Origin: Thermogemmatispora sp.
GTDB taxonomy: Bacteria > Chloroflexota > Ktedonobacteria > Ktedonobacterales > Ktedonobacteraceae
Assembly (NCBI RefSeq): GCF_019683635.1
Contig: NZ_JADGIA010000008.1
Coordinates: 1 to 55,948 of the forward strand
Length of the DNA stretch: 55,948 nucleotides
Reading direction: 5' to 3'
Part shown: piece by piece, positions 26,028 through 35,536 of the stretch
Layout of the letters: every line of letters starts with the position of its first letter
How positions within the stretch are numbered: position 1 is the stretch's first letter
Notes under the pieces: model-generated
What the model saw: the letters and a program-made list of their open reading frames with translations, nothing else
What the model was told of the DNA's origin: nothing
The model's database searches: none
Position numbers and translations under genes: made by a program

Positions 26028-27029
26028 TTAGCTGCCGGCGCTGCCCTCTTGCAGTGCCTGCTCGTTTAGCTCGCCGCGCGCGACCCGCTCCCGAAAGAGG
26101 GCAAGAGTGGCGGCGATACCCTCGTGCAGCGGAGTCTGTGGCGGTGTTCCGATGACGCGGCTCAGGGCCTCGGAAGAATAGGCCTCGGGCGAAGGAAAGG
26201 CCGGCTCGGCGAAGGTGATCAGGCCGCGACTCTCTGGCAGCAGTTCCTCGATGAGGGCCACAATTTCGCTCATGTGGGCGACGGCCCCGTGCAGATTGAA
26301 GACCTCGGCGCCCTCGAAAGGCGCGCGGGCACAGGCAATGAAGGTTTTGGCCACATCATCGGCGTATTGGAACTCGCCCCGTCCCCCAAAGGGTATGTGG
26401 AAGGGTCGCCCAAGCACTGCGGCCAGCATGGCCCGAGTGGGAGCTGAAGTCAGACCCTGGTCGCGTCCCGGACCGTAGACGGTCGCCGGACGCAGGCCGA
26501 TGCTGGTGAGGCCATGCTCTTGCCAGTAGATGCGCGCCGTGCCCTCGTTCGCTTGTTTGAAGACGCCGTAGAGCGAGTTGGGGCGCAGCGGCGTATCGTG
26601 CTGGACGATGCCCGCTGGCCCACCAGCCCCGGGATCGTAGACGGCCACGGAGGAGGCATAGACGATGCGCCTGATCTGGTCCGCTCGGCGACGGCTGGCC
26701 TCGAAAACATTGACGGTACCGACGACGTTGACGCGCGCTCCCAGGGAGGGATTGGCGCGTACAGAAGGCATCTGGAGCGCGGCCAGATGGATGATATGGG
26801 TGATCCCGTACTGGTCAATGACCTGCTCCACGGCTGCCAGCTCGCTGAGGTCGCCTTGCACAAAGGTGATGCTGGCCAGCTCCGCGGGCGACATGATCAG
26901 CTTGAGTCGCCGCGCTTCCTGGCCCAGGTCGAAGGCGACCACGGGAGTGCCTTCGCGCACAAGGTTGCGCACGGTCCAGGCCCCGATACAGCCCAGGGCC
27001 CCGGTAACAAGAAAGCGTTCTTGGGCCAT
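26028..27029 (-). CDS. NAD(P)-dependent epimerase/dehydratase (extended SDR)
   Basis: The 333-residue Rossmann protein opens with FLVTGALGCIGAWTVRNLV (GxxGxxG). It has the catalytic triad in VYASSVAVYDP (Ser), and Tyr/Lys in NSLYGVFKQANEG (YxxxK), followed by LRPATVYGPGRDQGLT. Extended SDRs act on nucleotide sugars or on sugar acids; the neighbouring lactonase and FAH genes favour a catabolic dehydrogenase over cell-wall synthesis. AGAGGAGGAAT precedes the ATG. It is the first gene of the minus-strand catabolic unit and is driven by promoter module C1, about 275 nt upstream. Confidence 0.9.
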   Translation of the reverse strand: MAQERFLVTGALGCIGAWTVRNLVREGTPVVAFDLGQEARRLKLIMSPAELASITFVQGDLSELAAVEQVIDQYGITHIIHLAALQMPSVRANPSLGARVNVVGTVNVFEASRRRADQIRRIVYASSVAVYDPGAGGPAGIVQHDTPLRPNSLYGVFKQANEGTARIYWQEHGLTSIGLRPATVYGPGRDQGLTSAPTRAMLAAVLGRPFHIPFGGRGEFQYADDVAKTFIACARAPFEGAEVFNLHGAVAHMSEIVALIEELLPESRGLITFAEPAFPSPEAYSSEALSRVIGTPPQTPLHEGIAATLALFRERVARGELNEQALQEGSAGS

Positions 27030-27309
27030 GCTCGCTCTATTCCTCCTCTGCTGCCTACCGCGTTGCTGATGAGATGGCGGTCTCTACCGGCCAGTGCTGT
27101 GCGCTGTGCCCGATCGCTGGCGGTATGCTGGCCGCAGGCGCCCGGCGCGCTGGTGAACGGGGAGAAGCGCCCAGGAAGCCAGCGGGGCCGCTCCTGGGGA
27201 GCGGGAGCGGCAGGAGCGCAACCGACGGCGATGGAAGGCCCACAAAGCAGCGCAGGCCCAGGCACAGCACAGCGTAGCACCAGCCATCTGTTCCTCCACT
27301 CTATTGCCC

Positions 27310-27379
27310 AGTGTAGCCGGACCGGGACCAGAGTTCACTACCGTTCGCTTCCGTTTTCGCTTTTCCGGTTGCTTCCGGT
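27310..27379 (-). promoter_or_regulatory. Promoter module C1 (triple CGGAA repeat, GGTAGTGA, TACACT)
   Basis: Read on minus from 27379: ACCGGAAGCA, ACCGGAAAAG, an A-rich spacer, ACGGAAGCGA, then GGTAGTGA, 19 nt and TACACTG (TACACT at 27315-27310). It points at the SDR-ABM-FAH-SMP-30 unit. The module matches three other copies (31331, 37367 on minus, 37521) in order, sequence and spacing. The 446-bp gap 27030-27475 holds nothing else recognisable. Confidence 0.8.
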
Positions 27380-27475
27380 CCGGCCCTCCAACTCAGTTGC
27401 AGAGGCTCTTTGGAATGGGGGAGACAGAAAGAAAGGCAGTAGAGCAGAGAGGCCAGCGCTTGAGGAAATCGTGGC

Positions 27476-30400
27476 CTAGCTGAGGGGAGCAATCGGCGTG
27501 GCCTCGCCTCCCTCGCAGGCGCCAAGGGCTTTGAGAGAGGCTTTCTGCGCCTCGCTGAGGCCGCGCACATGGCGGATGTTCATGCCCTCATAGGGGCGCT
27601 CGCTTCGCAGGACGTAGAGGCAGGCCCCCGTTCTGGCCTGAGAGACGAAAATGACGCCATCATCGTCGCCACTGGCGAGCAGCTGGCCGTCGGCGCTGAA
27701 GGCCACCGACCAGACCTGGCCCCGGTGGCTGGCAAAGGTCTGCTCGCAGAGATGGTAGCTCAGGCCGTCGATCTGGCCCAGGCGCAGGCTATGCTCATCG
27801 CCGCTGGCGAGCAGGCTACCATCGGGGCTGAAGGCGATGGCCCGGAACCAGGTGAGCGTCCCGTGGCCGGGCCAGCGCTGATAGCGGTAGCCGCTGCTCA
27901 CCTCCCAGAGACTCAGGCTGCCATCGTTGCTGCTGCTCAGCAGGAAGCGGCCATCGGAGCTGAAAGTCAAGGCTCCGATCGGGCTGGCCTCGCCCTGGAG
28001 CGTCCGCAGGCAGCGCCCGCTCTCGACCTCCCAGAGCTTGATCTCGCCGTCGTTGTCGCCGCTGGCAAGCAGGCTGCCATCGGGGCTGAAAGCCACCGAC
28101 CAGACCATCGAGCCATGACCGTGGAGGGTCTTCAGGCAGGCCGCCTGGCCCTCGCGGCGCAGGTCCCAGAGCTGGACGGTGCAATCGTGGCTCCCGCTGG
28201 CGAGCAGCTGGCCGTCGGGAGCGAGAGCCAGGGACCAGATGACGGCGCTGTGGCCATGCCAGGTTTTCAAGCAGCGCGCCCCTTCCTGGTCCTGCTCGCC
28301 CAGGGACCACAGGCGGATCGCCTGATCATCACCGCTGCTGATAAAGGTCCGGCTGTCGCGGAAGAGGATCGACCAGATCGGGCCGGCATGGCCCTGGAAG
28401 GCGCGCAGGCAGCGGGCCTGGCCCCCAGGCTCCAGGAGCCAGAGGCGCAGCAGGCCGTTGTCGTCTCCGTGCACCAGATAGCGACCATCGGGACTGAAGG
28501 CCATTGAGCGGGCCACGCTGCTATGGCCCTGCAGCGTGCGCAGACACTTGCCGCTCTCCACATCCCAGAGCTTGACCTTGCCGCTGTAGGAGACACTGAT
28601 CAGCAGGCCGGAAGGACCGAAAGCCACAGCACTCACAAAAGTTGAGTGCCCGTGCAGCATGCGCAGCCGCTGAGCCTCGCCGCTGATCCGCCAGATCTCG
28701 ACCGCCCCGTCGTCGCAGCCGCTGGCGAGCAGCGTCCCCTCGGGATTGAAGGCGATGGTGGCCGCGCGCGTCGTGTGCAGGCGCAGCGTGGTCAGGCGGC
28801 GCCCGCTGGCCACGTCCCAGAGATTGACCAGGCCATCTTCGCCGCCGCTGGCGAACAGTTCGCCCTGGGGATGGAAAGCAACCGCCATGATATCGCCGCT
28901 GTGGCCGCGCAGAATGCGCAGACAGGCGCCCGACTGGATGTCCCAGAGGCGCACCGTCTCATCATTGCCGCTGCTCACCAGGAAGCGGCCATCGGGGCTG
29001 AATGCCAGATCCCAGACGGGTCCGATGTGGCCGTAGAGCACTTTCAGGCAGCGACCCGTCTCGATCTCCCAGAGGCGAATCGTCTGATCCATGCCGCTGC
29101 TGGCGAGCAGGCGCCCATCGGGGCTAAAGGCCACGGCTCGCACCCATTTCTCATGGCCCTGGAAGATACGAAGGCATTGTCCACGCTCCTCGCCGCTTAC
29201 ATGCCAGAGCTTCACGCTGCGATCGTAGCCGCCGCTGGCGAGCAGGCGCCCATCGGGACTAAAAGCCAGGGCCCAGGCCATGCGACTGTGACCACGCAGC
29301 GTCAACAGTGGACGCCCTTCCGTCAGGTGCCAGAGGCGAATCTGCCCGCTGAAGCTGCCCACAGCCAGCAGGCGCCCGTCGGGGCTGAGGGTCAGCGAGG
29401 CGATGCTCTCGACCGGCTCTGTGAAGAGCGAATCGCTGATCCAGGCCGAGGCGAAGCTGGCCCGCTGGGCCTCTATGCCCTGTAGATAAGCCTGACGCAC
29501 GGCCAGGCCAGAGAAATCCTTGTCGCGCAGATGGCCGCCCAGCGTTGCCATCAGATTGACCAGGTTGCCGCCGCCATAGCCCTGCACAGCGTACGGCAGG
29601 CCGCGCAGGCTCCTTGCCAGCGCCATCAATCGCTCCTCTACCCGCTGCTCATCGCCGCAGAACGATAGCAGACGCTCCAGCAGCGGCTGCAGTAGCATAC
29701 GGACCTGGCTCTCACGGATATAGTCCTGGCTGCTGGCCTTCATCAGCGCGTGCGAGAGCAAGAGCCGCGGGCGCTCCTGCAGGATCTCGCTGCAGACCTC
29801 CTCAACCAGGCGCTCGCTCGCGTACTCCATCACCACCGGCTGCAGCGTGAAAATCGCTCCCTGCTCGGCGCGCTCTACCAGGCAGCGCCAGCGCAGCGAC
29901 TTGAGAGCAGCCAGCACCTCGCGACGCGAGACCGCCCCCAGCAAGTTCTGGCTCAGCTCCTCCAGAGGGACCATCTCGCGCTCGATCGCCAGCCAGTACA
30001 TCAAATCGCTCTCCAGAGGAGAGAGGCGCTCAAACTGATAATCGAGCAACTGACGCACCGTGTGCAGCAGCATTGGCCCCTCGCGCAAGAAGGCCTCGAT
30101 CTGGCCGCCAAAGACCTCCTGCACAGTAGCGGCGGCGATTTTCAGCGCCAGGGGATTGCCGGCGTAGTGGCGTACCAGCTCATCCCAGGCGTGCGGCGTG
30201 CCCGAGAGGCGACGCTCCTCTAGCAGCTGCTGGATGGCCTCGCGCTCCAATCCAAACAGCTTCAGGATGCGCACCGGCGAGAGCGGCCCCTCCAGCGGCT
30301 CCAGCTCGCCGGGCAGCTCGCGGCTGGTCAGCAGCAGGCAGCTCTGATGCGTACACTCCGCCACGTGGCGTAGCAGGCGGCCATAGCCCTCATAGCCCTC

Positions 30401-31285
30401 GCGATAGCGCCCCTCGAAGCTGCCGGGCTGCAGCAGGGTCTCCACGTTATCAAAGACCAGCAGGCAGCGTCGCTTGCGCAGCAGGTCGAGCAGCAAGGTC
30501 ATGCGTCCTTCGAGCTGCCCTGGAAGCGTCAGACCCTGCTGCTGAGCCAGGGCCTGGATGCAGTCGGCCAGCAGCTCATCAAGCGGTGGAGCGTTGCGCA
30601 GCGAGCGCCAGAGTACATACTCGAAACAGGGCGCCACCTGCTGAGCGAAGCGCACCGCCAGGGTTGTTTTACCGATGCCGCCCATGCCGAGGAGAACGAC
30701 CAGACGGCAATGATCGGAGAGCAGCCAGCGCTCCAGGGTAGCCAGCTCCTGCTGACGGCCATAGAACGCAGATGCGTCGGGAGCCTCGCCCCACTCGGCG
30801 TGAGTGGTGGTCGCTGGAGCCGAAGCAGGAGAGGGGCGCGCCGACTGGGCCGGCAGGGGTCCGGTGGCGGCGGTCGCCGGCTCCTGCGAAGAGGAGATCA
30901 AAGCTGGGGTCAATACAGAAGAAGAAGAGGAACGGACGTGAGCAGGCGAGCGGCGCTGTGTCTGAAGCAGCTCCTCAAACCATAGCTCATCGAAGGGGAT
31001 CGAGCGCCGGGCCGCGCTCTCAGCGGCCTGATGCCAGAGCGTACGAGCCTCGTCGCGCGCGTGCTCCTCATGGAAAGCACCGTACTGCCAGTAAATCTCG
31101 ATGAGCTTCTTCAGATTCTCGCTTGTGGGGAAGGCCGTGCCGCCCTCCCAGTGGCGGATCGTGCGCTCCGACACTCCGAGCATGGTCGCGATCTCAGTCT
31201 GTGTCAAGCCGGCCTTCTCGCGCAGCGTGAGTGCCAGCAGACCGAAGCGGTCATCTTTGAGCTTGTATCGACGGTGATAGCCCAC
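27476..31285 (-). CDS. XRE-HTH/STAND NTPase/WD40 signalling protein
   Basis: The giant 1269-residue regulator has an XRE-type helix-turn-helix (AGLTQTEIATMLGVSERTIR, about 25-45). A Ser/Pro/Ala-rich linker (about 110-165) follows, then a STAND/NB-ARC ATPase with P-loop GMGGIGKTT (200-208) and Walker-B-like CLLVFDNVETLL. A helical region comes next, then 14 WD40 repeats (about 620-1240), recognisable from SPDGRLLASGGYDRSVKLWHV-type blades, giving two seven-bladed propellers. STAND proteins are switch-like ATPases that assemble on sensing a signal, here presumably through the propellers, with the HTH as DNA output. GTG start at 31285 with AGAGGA 10 nt upstream. It lies between catabolic arms and divergent from module C2, so it is the best candidate for their regulator (inference). 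Confidence 0.9.
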   Translation of the reverse strand: MGYHRRYKLKDDRFGLLALTLREKAGLTQTEIATMLGVSERTIRHWEGGTAFPTSENLKKLIEIYWQYGAFHEEHARDEARTLWHQAAESAARRSIPFDELWFEELLQTQRRSPAHVRSSSSSVLTPALISSSQEPATAATGPLPAQSARPSPASAPATTTHAEWGEAPDASAFYGRQQELATLERWLLSDHCRLVVLLGMGGIGKTTLAVRFAQQVAPCFEYVLWRSLRNAPPLDELLADCIQALAQQQGLTLPGQLEGRMTLLLDLLRKRRCLLVFDNVETLLQPGSFEGRYREGYEGYGRLLRHVAECTHQSCLLLTSRELPGELEPLEGPLSPVRILKLFGLEREAIQQLLEERRLSGTPHAWDELVRHYAGNPLALKIAAATVQEVFGGQIEAFLREGPMLLHTVRQLLDYQFERLSPLESDLMYWLAIEREMVPLEELSQNLLGAVSRREVLAALKSLRWRCLVERAEQGAIFTLQPVVMEYASERLVEEVCSEILQERPRLLLSHALMKASSQDYIRESQVRMLLQPLLERLLSFCGDEQRVEERLMALARSLRGLPYAVQGYGGGNLVNLMATLGGHLRDKDFSGLAVRQAYLQGIEAQRASFASAWISDSLFTEPVESIASLTLSPDGRLLAVGSFSGQIRLWHLTEGRPLLTLRGHSRMAWALAFSPDGRLLASGGYDRSVKLWHVSGEERGQCLRIFQGHEKWVRAVAFSPDGRLLASSGMDQTIRLWEIETGRCLKVLYGHIGPVWDLAFSPDGRFLVSSGNDETVRLWDIQSGACLRILRGHSGDIMAVAFHPQGELFASGGEDGLVNLWDVASGRRLTTLRLHTTRAATIAFNPEGTLLASGCDDGAVEIWRISGEAQRLRMLHGHSTFVSAVAFGPSGLLISVSYSGKVKLWDVESGKCLRTLQGHSSVARSMAFSPDGRYLVHGDDNGLLRLWLLEPGGQARCLRAFQGHAGPIWSILFRDSRTFISSGDDQAIRLWSLGEQDQEGARCLKTWHGHSAVIWSLALAPDGQLLASGSHDCTVQLWDLRREGQAACLKTLHGHGSMVWSVAFSPDGSLLASGDNDGEIKLWEVESGRCLRTLQGEASPIGALTFSSDGRFLLSSSNDGSLSLWEVSSGYRYQRWPGHGTLTWFRAIAFSPDGSLLASGDEHSLRLGQIDGLSYHLCEQTFASHRGQVWSVAFSADGQLLASGDDDGVIFVSQARTGACLYVLRSERPYEGMNIRHVRGLSEAQKASLKALGACEGGEATPIAPLS

Positions 31286-31330
31286 TTTCAGTATCCTCTT
31301 GTGGACAGAGCGCAGCGGGTGCTTTCCCTC

Positions 31331-31400
31331 ACCGGAAGCAACCGGAAAGAGAAAAGCGGAAGCGAGTGGTAGTGATCTTTCCCCCGCCCTTCGCTACACT
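31331..31400 (+). promoter_or_regulatory. Promoter module C2
   Basis: ACCGGAAGCA, ACCGGAAAGA, A-rich spacer, GCGGAAGCGA, GTGGTAGTGA, 19 nt, TACACTG (TACACT 31395-31400). It points toward the dioxygenase-monooxygenase-amidohydrolase unit and leaves a leader of about 445 nt before the ATG at 31851. It starts only 46 nt from the start codon of the divergent STAND regulator, so binding here could also affect that gene. Confidence 0.8.
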
Positions 31401-31850
31401 GTGAGCGAGTCTGGCGAACGGGAGAGAGGAACGAACAGATCGCTCCACCAGGCACAGCCTTCGGTCAGACGAGGCGCCAAGCTCGATGCCCGTCGCTTGC
31501 AAACGGGAAGGAAGCAGGCCAGGCCCTTTCACAGCGTTGTGAGAGGCATGACGGGCACTCAGCAGCGTCCTGGCTGTTATGGTAGCACAGAACTGGCTGA
31601 GCGTCAATCAAGAGCGGTGCCTCTCTCTCTGCTTGCTTGTATGATTGCTAAGTGGCTGGGATTGGCCTGGTATCGGCCTGCCACCACCAGAGAGGCGCCT
31701 TATTGAAGCCCGCGCTGCCGGGCGCCAGTGTGGGCCGGCGCCGGTCGGATCGGCGATGCCAGCGGGGGCGAAGGCGCCACGCCAGACGGCACGCTGCTGC
31801 TGCTACCGCTGTTGGTGCTATCGATCACCCAATGAGGAGAGAACGAGACC

Positions 31851-32882
31851 ATGAGCAAACACCTGCTTGCCCACCTGGCCCATGTGGAGATCATCACGCC
31901 AGCCCTGGAGGATTCGCTGCGCTTCTTCACGGAGGTGATGGGGATGGAGCTGAGCGAGCGTGTCGGGGACTCCTGCTACCTGCGCTGCTGGGGAGAATTC
32001 TACCACCACAGCCTGGTGCTCACCGCTGGTGAGCAACCAGCCCTGGGCCACATTGGCTGGCGCACCTGGGGACCGGAAGAGCTAGAGCAGGCCGTCAAAG
32101 AAATCGAAGCCGCTGGCCAGCAGGGCCAGTGGATCGAACGCGGACCGGGGCACGGTCCGGCCTATCGCTTCCGCGGGCCCGGCGGCCACCTCAACGAAGT
32201 CTTCTGGGAGGTAGATCGCTATAGCGCGCCGCCCGAACTGCGCTCAACCTATCCCGCCCGCCCGCAGCGCTTCACCGGGCGGGGTGTGGCTCCACGTCAA
32301 ATCGATCACGTCACCGTCGCCTCGCTCGATGTCATGCGAGACACGCACTGGTACTGCGATACCCTCGGCTTCCGCTTCATGGAATATACCGTTCCTGACG
32401 AAATGCCGGACATCGTCGTCTTCACGCAGATCACCACCAACGAGAAGTCGCACGATCTGGGCTTTGTCGCCGACTTCTCAGGCATTCCGGGCCGTGTCAA
32501 TCACGTGGCCTTCTTCCTGCCGGAGATCAAGGACCTGCTGCGGGCTACCGATATCCTGCTGGAGGCCGGGCTGAGCATGGAGTACGGCCCCGGGCAGCAT
32601 GGGATGGGCGAGCAATACTATCTCTACTTCCGCGAGCCCGGCGGCATGCGTATCGAGCTAAACTCGGGCGGCTATCGCAACTACATTCCGGACTGGGAGC
32701 CGGTGCGCTGGGTGCCCTCGCAGGGATCGAACACCATGTATCGCAATGCTGCCATGCCCGACTCGATGACGGAATCCTTCCCGCTGGCGCCGGGTGGCTC
32801 CTTCCCCGAGCCGGCGGCCACCGGGGGTACGCAGATCGATCCTGATCTGGTCAATCCTTTCCGTCGGCGCGGGCGTGGCTAA
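31851..32882 (+). CDS. Extradiol ring-cleavage dioxygenase (catechol 2,3-dioxygenase family)
   Basis: Would open a catechol-type ring next to the hydroxyls, using Fe(II). The 343-residue protein has two VOC domains: an N-terminal one (LAHVEIITPALEDSLRFFTE) and a catalytic C-terminal one. The latter has the 2-His-1-Glu metal site in QIDHVTVASLDV, GRVNHVAFFLPE and PGGMRIELNSGGYRNY. This is the usual type I extradiol layout. GAGGAG lies 11 nt before the ATG. First gene of the plus-strand arm under module C2, followed by an FAD hydroxylase, which fits hydroxylation then meta cleavage. The C-terminal tail of about 60 residues is longer than usual. Confidence 0.88.
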   Translation: MSKHLLAHLAHVEIITPALEDSLRFFTEVMGMELSERVGDSCYLRCWGEFYHHSLVLTAGEQPALGHIGWRTWGPEELEQAVKEIEAAGQQGQWIERGPGHGPAYRFRGPGGHLNEVFWEVDRYSAPPELRSTYPARPQRFTGRGVAPRQIDHVTVASLDVMRDTHWYCDTLGFRFMEYTVPDEMPDIVVFTQITTNEKSHDLGFVADFSGIPGRVNHVAFFLPEIKDLLRATDILLEAGLSMEYGPGQHGMGEQYYLYFREPGGMRIELNSGGYRNYIPDWEPVRWVPSQGSNTMYRNAAMPDSMTESFPLAPGGSFPEPAATGGTQIDPDLVNPFRRRGRG

Positions 32883-32935
32883 CCAGCTCGCTCGGGCGGT
32901 GGGAGAATCCTCAGCGAAAGATGGAGTGTCCTACG

Positions 32936-34075
32936 ATGGACAAAAGCGCGCAGAAGATATTGATTGTCGGCGGCGGCATCGCCGGCCTGACGGCGGCAGT
33001 GGCGCTACGCCAGATCGGCTGCGAGGTCGAGGTCGTTGAGCTGAATCCCCAGTGGTCGGTCTACGGGGTAGGCATTATCCAGCAAGGCAACGCCCTGCGG
33101 GCCCTCGATCGCATCGGCCTGGCCGAGAAGTGCATTGCTGCCGGGCACCCGATGGGGGGTGTTCGCTTCTACGATCTTCAGGGGACCTTTCTCTTCGAGG
33201 TGCCCCAGCCTCCGATTGCAGGGCCGCACTATCCCCCAGGGAACGGCCTGACGCGCTCCCGTCTGCACGCCATTCTGCAGGATGCCGTGCGGCAGTCCGG
33301 CGCGACGATCCGCCTGGGCCTGACGGTGGCGACCCTGGCGCAGTCCGAGAGCGAGGTCTCGGTGACCTTCTCCGACGGCTCCTTTGCCAGCTACGATCTG
33401 GTCGTGGGGGCCGATGGCCTGAAGTCGCTGGTGCGCCGCCTGGTCTTCGGCTCCGAGTACCAGCCGACCTACGTGGGCCAGGTCTGCTGGCGCTGCAATG
33501 TGCCGCGTCTGCCCGACGTCACCACTGGCTGGCTCTTCGATGGCGGCCCCCACGGCAAAGCTGGTTTTATTCCGCTGGCTCCCGATTTGATGTACATCCT
33601 GCTGGTGGAGACGCCTCCTCCGGGGCCACCGCCGCGCTTCCCGCGCGAATGCTTACCGGCGGCCTATCGCGAGCGGCTTGCTCCTTTCGGGGGACCGGTG
33701 GCTCTGGTGCGCGATCGCTACATTACCGATGAGTCCGAGGTTATCTATCGTCCTTTCGAGACGCTCTTGCTGCCCTCGCCCTGGTATCGTGGGCGCGTGC
33801 TGCTGATCGGCGATGCGGCCCACGCCATGACGGCCCATGTGGCCCAGGGGGCGGCGATGGCCATCGAGGATGCGATCGTCCTGGCCGAGGAGGTGGAGAG
33901 CGGCGACCCGCTTCCACAGGCTCTGGACCGCTTCATGCAGCGTCGCTACGAGCGCTGCAAGGCCCTGGTCGAGATCTCATCACAGCTGAGCCAGTGGGAG
34001 CGCGATCAGACGCCCGATGCCGACGTGGAGGGCCTGACGCGCCGCTCGTTCGAGATTGCCGCGACCCCTATCTGA
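32936..34075 (+). CDS. FAD-dependent aromatic hydroxylase-like monooxygenase
   Basis: The 379-residue protein is a class A flavoprotein monooxygenase. It has the N-terminal dinucleotide motif ILIVGGGIAGLTAAVALRQ, the central DG motif LVVGADGLKSLVRRLVFG, and GDAAHAMTAHVAQGAAMAIE (GD motif binding the ribityl chain). Relatives hydroxylate salicylate- or hydroxybenzoate-like aromatics using NAD(P)H and O2. ATG 32936 has GGAG 9 nt upstream and starts right before the Rossmann strand; ATG 32921 in the same frame is possible. It lies 53 nt after the dioxygenase gene in the same unit. Confidence 0.88.
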   Translation: MDKSAQKILIVGGGIAGLTAAVALRQIGCEVEVVELNPQWSVYGVGIIQQGNALRALDRIGLAEKCIAAGHPMGGVRFYDLQGTFLFEVPQPPIAGPHYPPGNGLTRSRLHAILQDAVRQSGATIRLGLTVATLAQSESEVSVTFSDGSFASYDLVVGADGLKSLVRRLVFGSEYQPTYVGQVCWRCNVPRLPDVTTGWLFDGGPHGKAGFIPLAPDLMYILLVETPPPGPPPRFPRECLPAAYRERLAPFGGPVALVRDRYITDESEVIYRPFETLLLPSPWYRGRVLLIGDAAHAMTAHVAQGAAMAIEDAIVLAEEVESGDPLPQALDRFMQRRYERCKALVEISSQLSQWERDQTPDADVEGLTRRSFEIAATPI

Positions 34076-34080
34076 GGGGC

Positions 34081-34127
34081 GAGCCGCCGACCACTGGCAC
34101 CGGCCCGCGCTGAGGGCCTGGCGGCTC
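34081..34127 (+). promoter_or_regulatory. Intercistronic hairpin
   Basis: GAGCCGCC (34081-34088) pairs perfectly with GGCGGCTC (34120-34127) right after the monooxygenase stop. It could attenuate transcription or stabilise the upstream message; the next gene starts 128 nt later on the same strand. Confidence 0.45.
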
Positions 34128-34255
34128 CGCTGTCCTTGCCTGGGCCAGGGCAATCGCCGCTGACCTGCCAGCCTGCCTGCTACCTGCCTGTCCGCACCAG
34201 GCCAGGCAGCCGAGACCGTCGTGCCAACAGTGACCGCAGACAGAGGCTCTACGCT

Positions 34256-35248
34256 ATGATTATCGATTTTCATGCCCATTATCTGGCGCGTGAGCATCTC
34301 CAGATGCATGCCCGCGCCCCCGACGGGCGCATCCTGGGGGCCCGCTGGCGAGGGGAAGGCCAGGCGGCCATACTGGAGACCGGCGGTATCCCTCTGGGCA
34401 GCGCCTGCCGACCCGAGGAGTTCTACGATCTCGATGCGCGCCTGGAGCTACTGGCGACGGCGGGTGTCGATCTGCAGGTGCTGTCGCCGCCGCCTTTCAT
34501 GGCTTTCTACGAGCTGCCGGGCGCAGAAGCGGCCTCCCTCTTGCGTGAACAGAACGAGGCGATCGCCGCGGTGGTAGGCCGCTATCCACATTCCTTTCAC
34601 GGCCTGGGCCTGGCCCCACTGCAGGAGCCGGAGCGGGCCGTGGAAGAGATTGCCTATCTGATGGATCAGCTCCACCTGGCAGGGATCGAGATTCTGACGC
34701 GTGTCAATGCCTGGAACCTGGATGCGCCCGAGCTGGAACCGGTCTGGCAGGCCCTGGACGCCCGCCAGGCTCTGGTGCTGATCCATCCGCTGGAGGTTCT
34801 GGGGGCCGAGCGGCTAACGCGCTACTACCTGCGCAATCTCCTGGGCAACCCGGCGGAGACGGCCTTTGCCCTGGCTTCGCTGCTCTTCGGCGGTGTGGTG
34901 GAGCGCTATCCGCAGATCCGCTTTGTGGCGGCCCACGGCGGAGGTGTGGCCCCCTTTGTGGTGGGACGCTGGCAGCATGGGGCGCGCGTGCGACCTGAAT
35001 TATCCCATCTACGTGAAACACCGCTCGATCTGCTGCGCCGTATCTATGTTGATTCACTGGTGCATGGCGCTGAGCCGCTGCGTTACCTGGTGACGCTGCT
35101 GGGAGCGGAGCGCGTGGTGCTCGGCACGGACCTGCCTTTCGACATGGGAACGCGCGCGCCAACGGCTCTCTTTGGGGCAGAGCTGGCGCCACAGGTGCGC
35201 CAGCAGATCTTGAGCGGCCACGCCGATCTGCTTCCCCGCGCGCCCTGA
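34256..35248 (+). CDS. Amidohydrolase_2 family (ACMSD-like) hydrolase/decarboxylase
   Basis: The 330-residue TIM-barrel protein has the metal-binding HxH in MIIDFHAHYLA, then VLIHPLEVLG, FVAAHGGGVAPFVVGR and the terminal Asp in VVLGTDLPFDMG. This is the pattern of aminocarboxymuconate-semialdehyde decarboxylase and related non-oxidative decarboxylases. Such enzymes act on ring-cleavage products or aromatic acids, which fits the two genes before it. The ATG at 34256 was chosen because the HxH strand starts there and CAGAGG lies about 10 nt upstream; the frame extends further with unlikely residues. Last gene of the C2 unit. Confidence 0.87.
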   Translation: MIIDFHAHYLAREHLQMHARAPDGRILGARWRGEGQAAILETGGIPLGSACRPEEFYDLDARLELLATAGVDLQVLSPPPFMAFYELPGAEAASLLREQNEAIAAVVGRYPHSFHGLGLAPLQEPERAVEEIAYLMDQLHLAGIEILTRVNAWNLDAPELEPVWQALDARQALVLIHPLEVLGAERLTRYYLRNLLGNPAETAFALASLLFGGVVERYPQIRFVAAHGGGVAPFVVGRWQHGARVRPELSHLRETPLDLLRRIYVDSLVHGAEPLRYLVTLLGAERVVLGTDLPFDMGTRAPTALFGAELAPQVRQQILSGHADLLPRAP

Positions 35249-35293
35249 CTGGCTGTGAGCGAGCTGCAGACTCCCTTTCTCCTTCTGGTCCTC

Positions 35294-35376
35294 AGCGGAC
35301 GGTGAACGGCTGCGTCAGGAGGCCAACCCGCCGCGGGCGGGCGACTTGCCTTCCTGACTGAGCCGCGCCGTCCGCT
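35294..35376. terminator. Three-tier hairpin between convergent units
   Basis: AGCGGACGG (35294-35302) pairs with CCGTCCGCT (35368-35376), GTCAGGA (35314-35320) with TCCTGAC (35352-35358), and CCCGC with GCGGG at 35327-35341. It lies between the amidohydrolase and the minus-strand FAD oxidase and has no T-tract. The rest of the gap 35249-35536 shows nothing recognisable. Confidence 0.6.
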
Positions 35377-35536
35377 CGCCATTGCTGGGGCCCGCTGTCC
35401 GCCGCTCTGGCCTGACCAGGCAAAGGAACAGTGAGAGAGGGCTGGTCGGGACGGACGGGGTAGGCTGCCCGAAGGGACCGCGACCAGCCCCAGCCGGCTC
35501 TGGATGGAGAAAGGACCCGTGTGAGGTGGATGCTGT

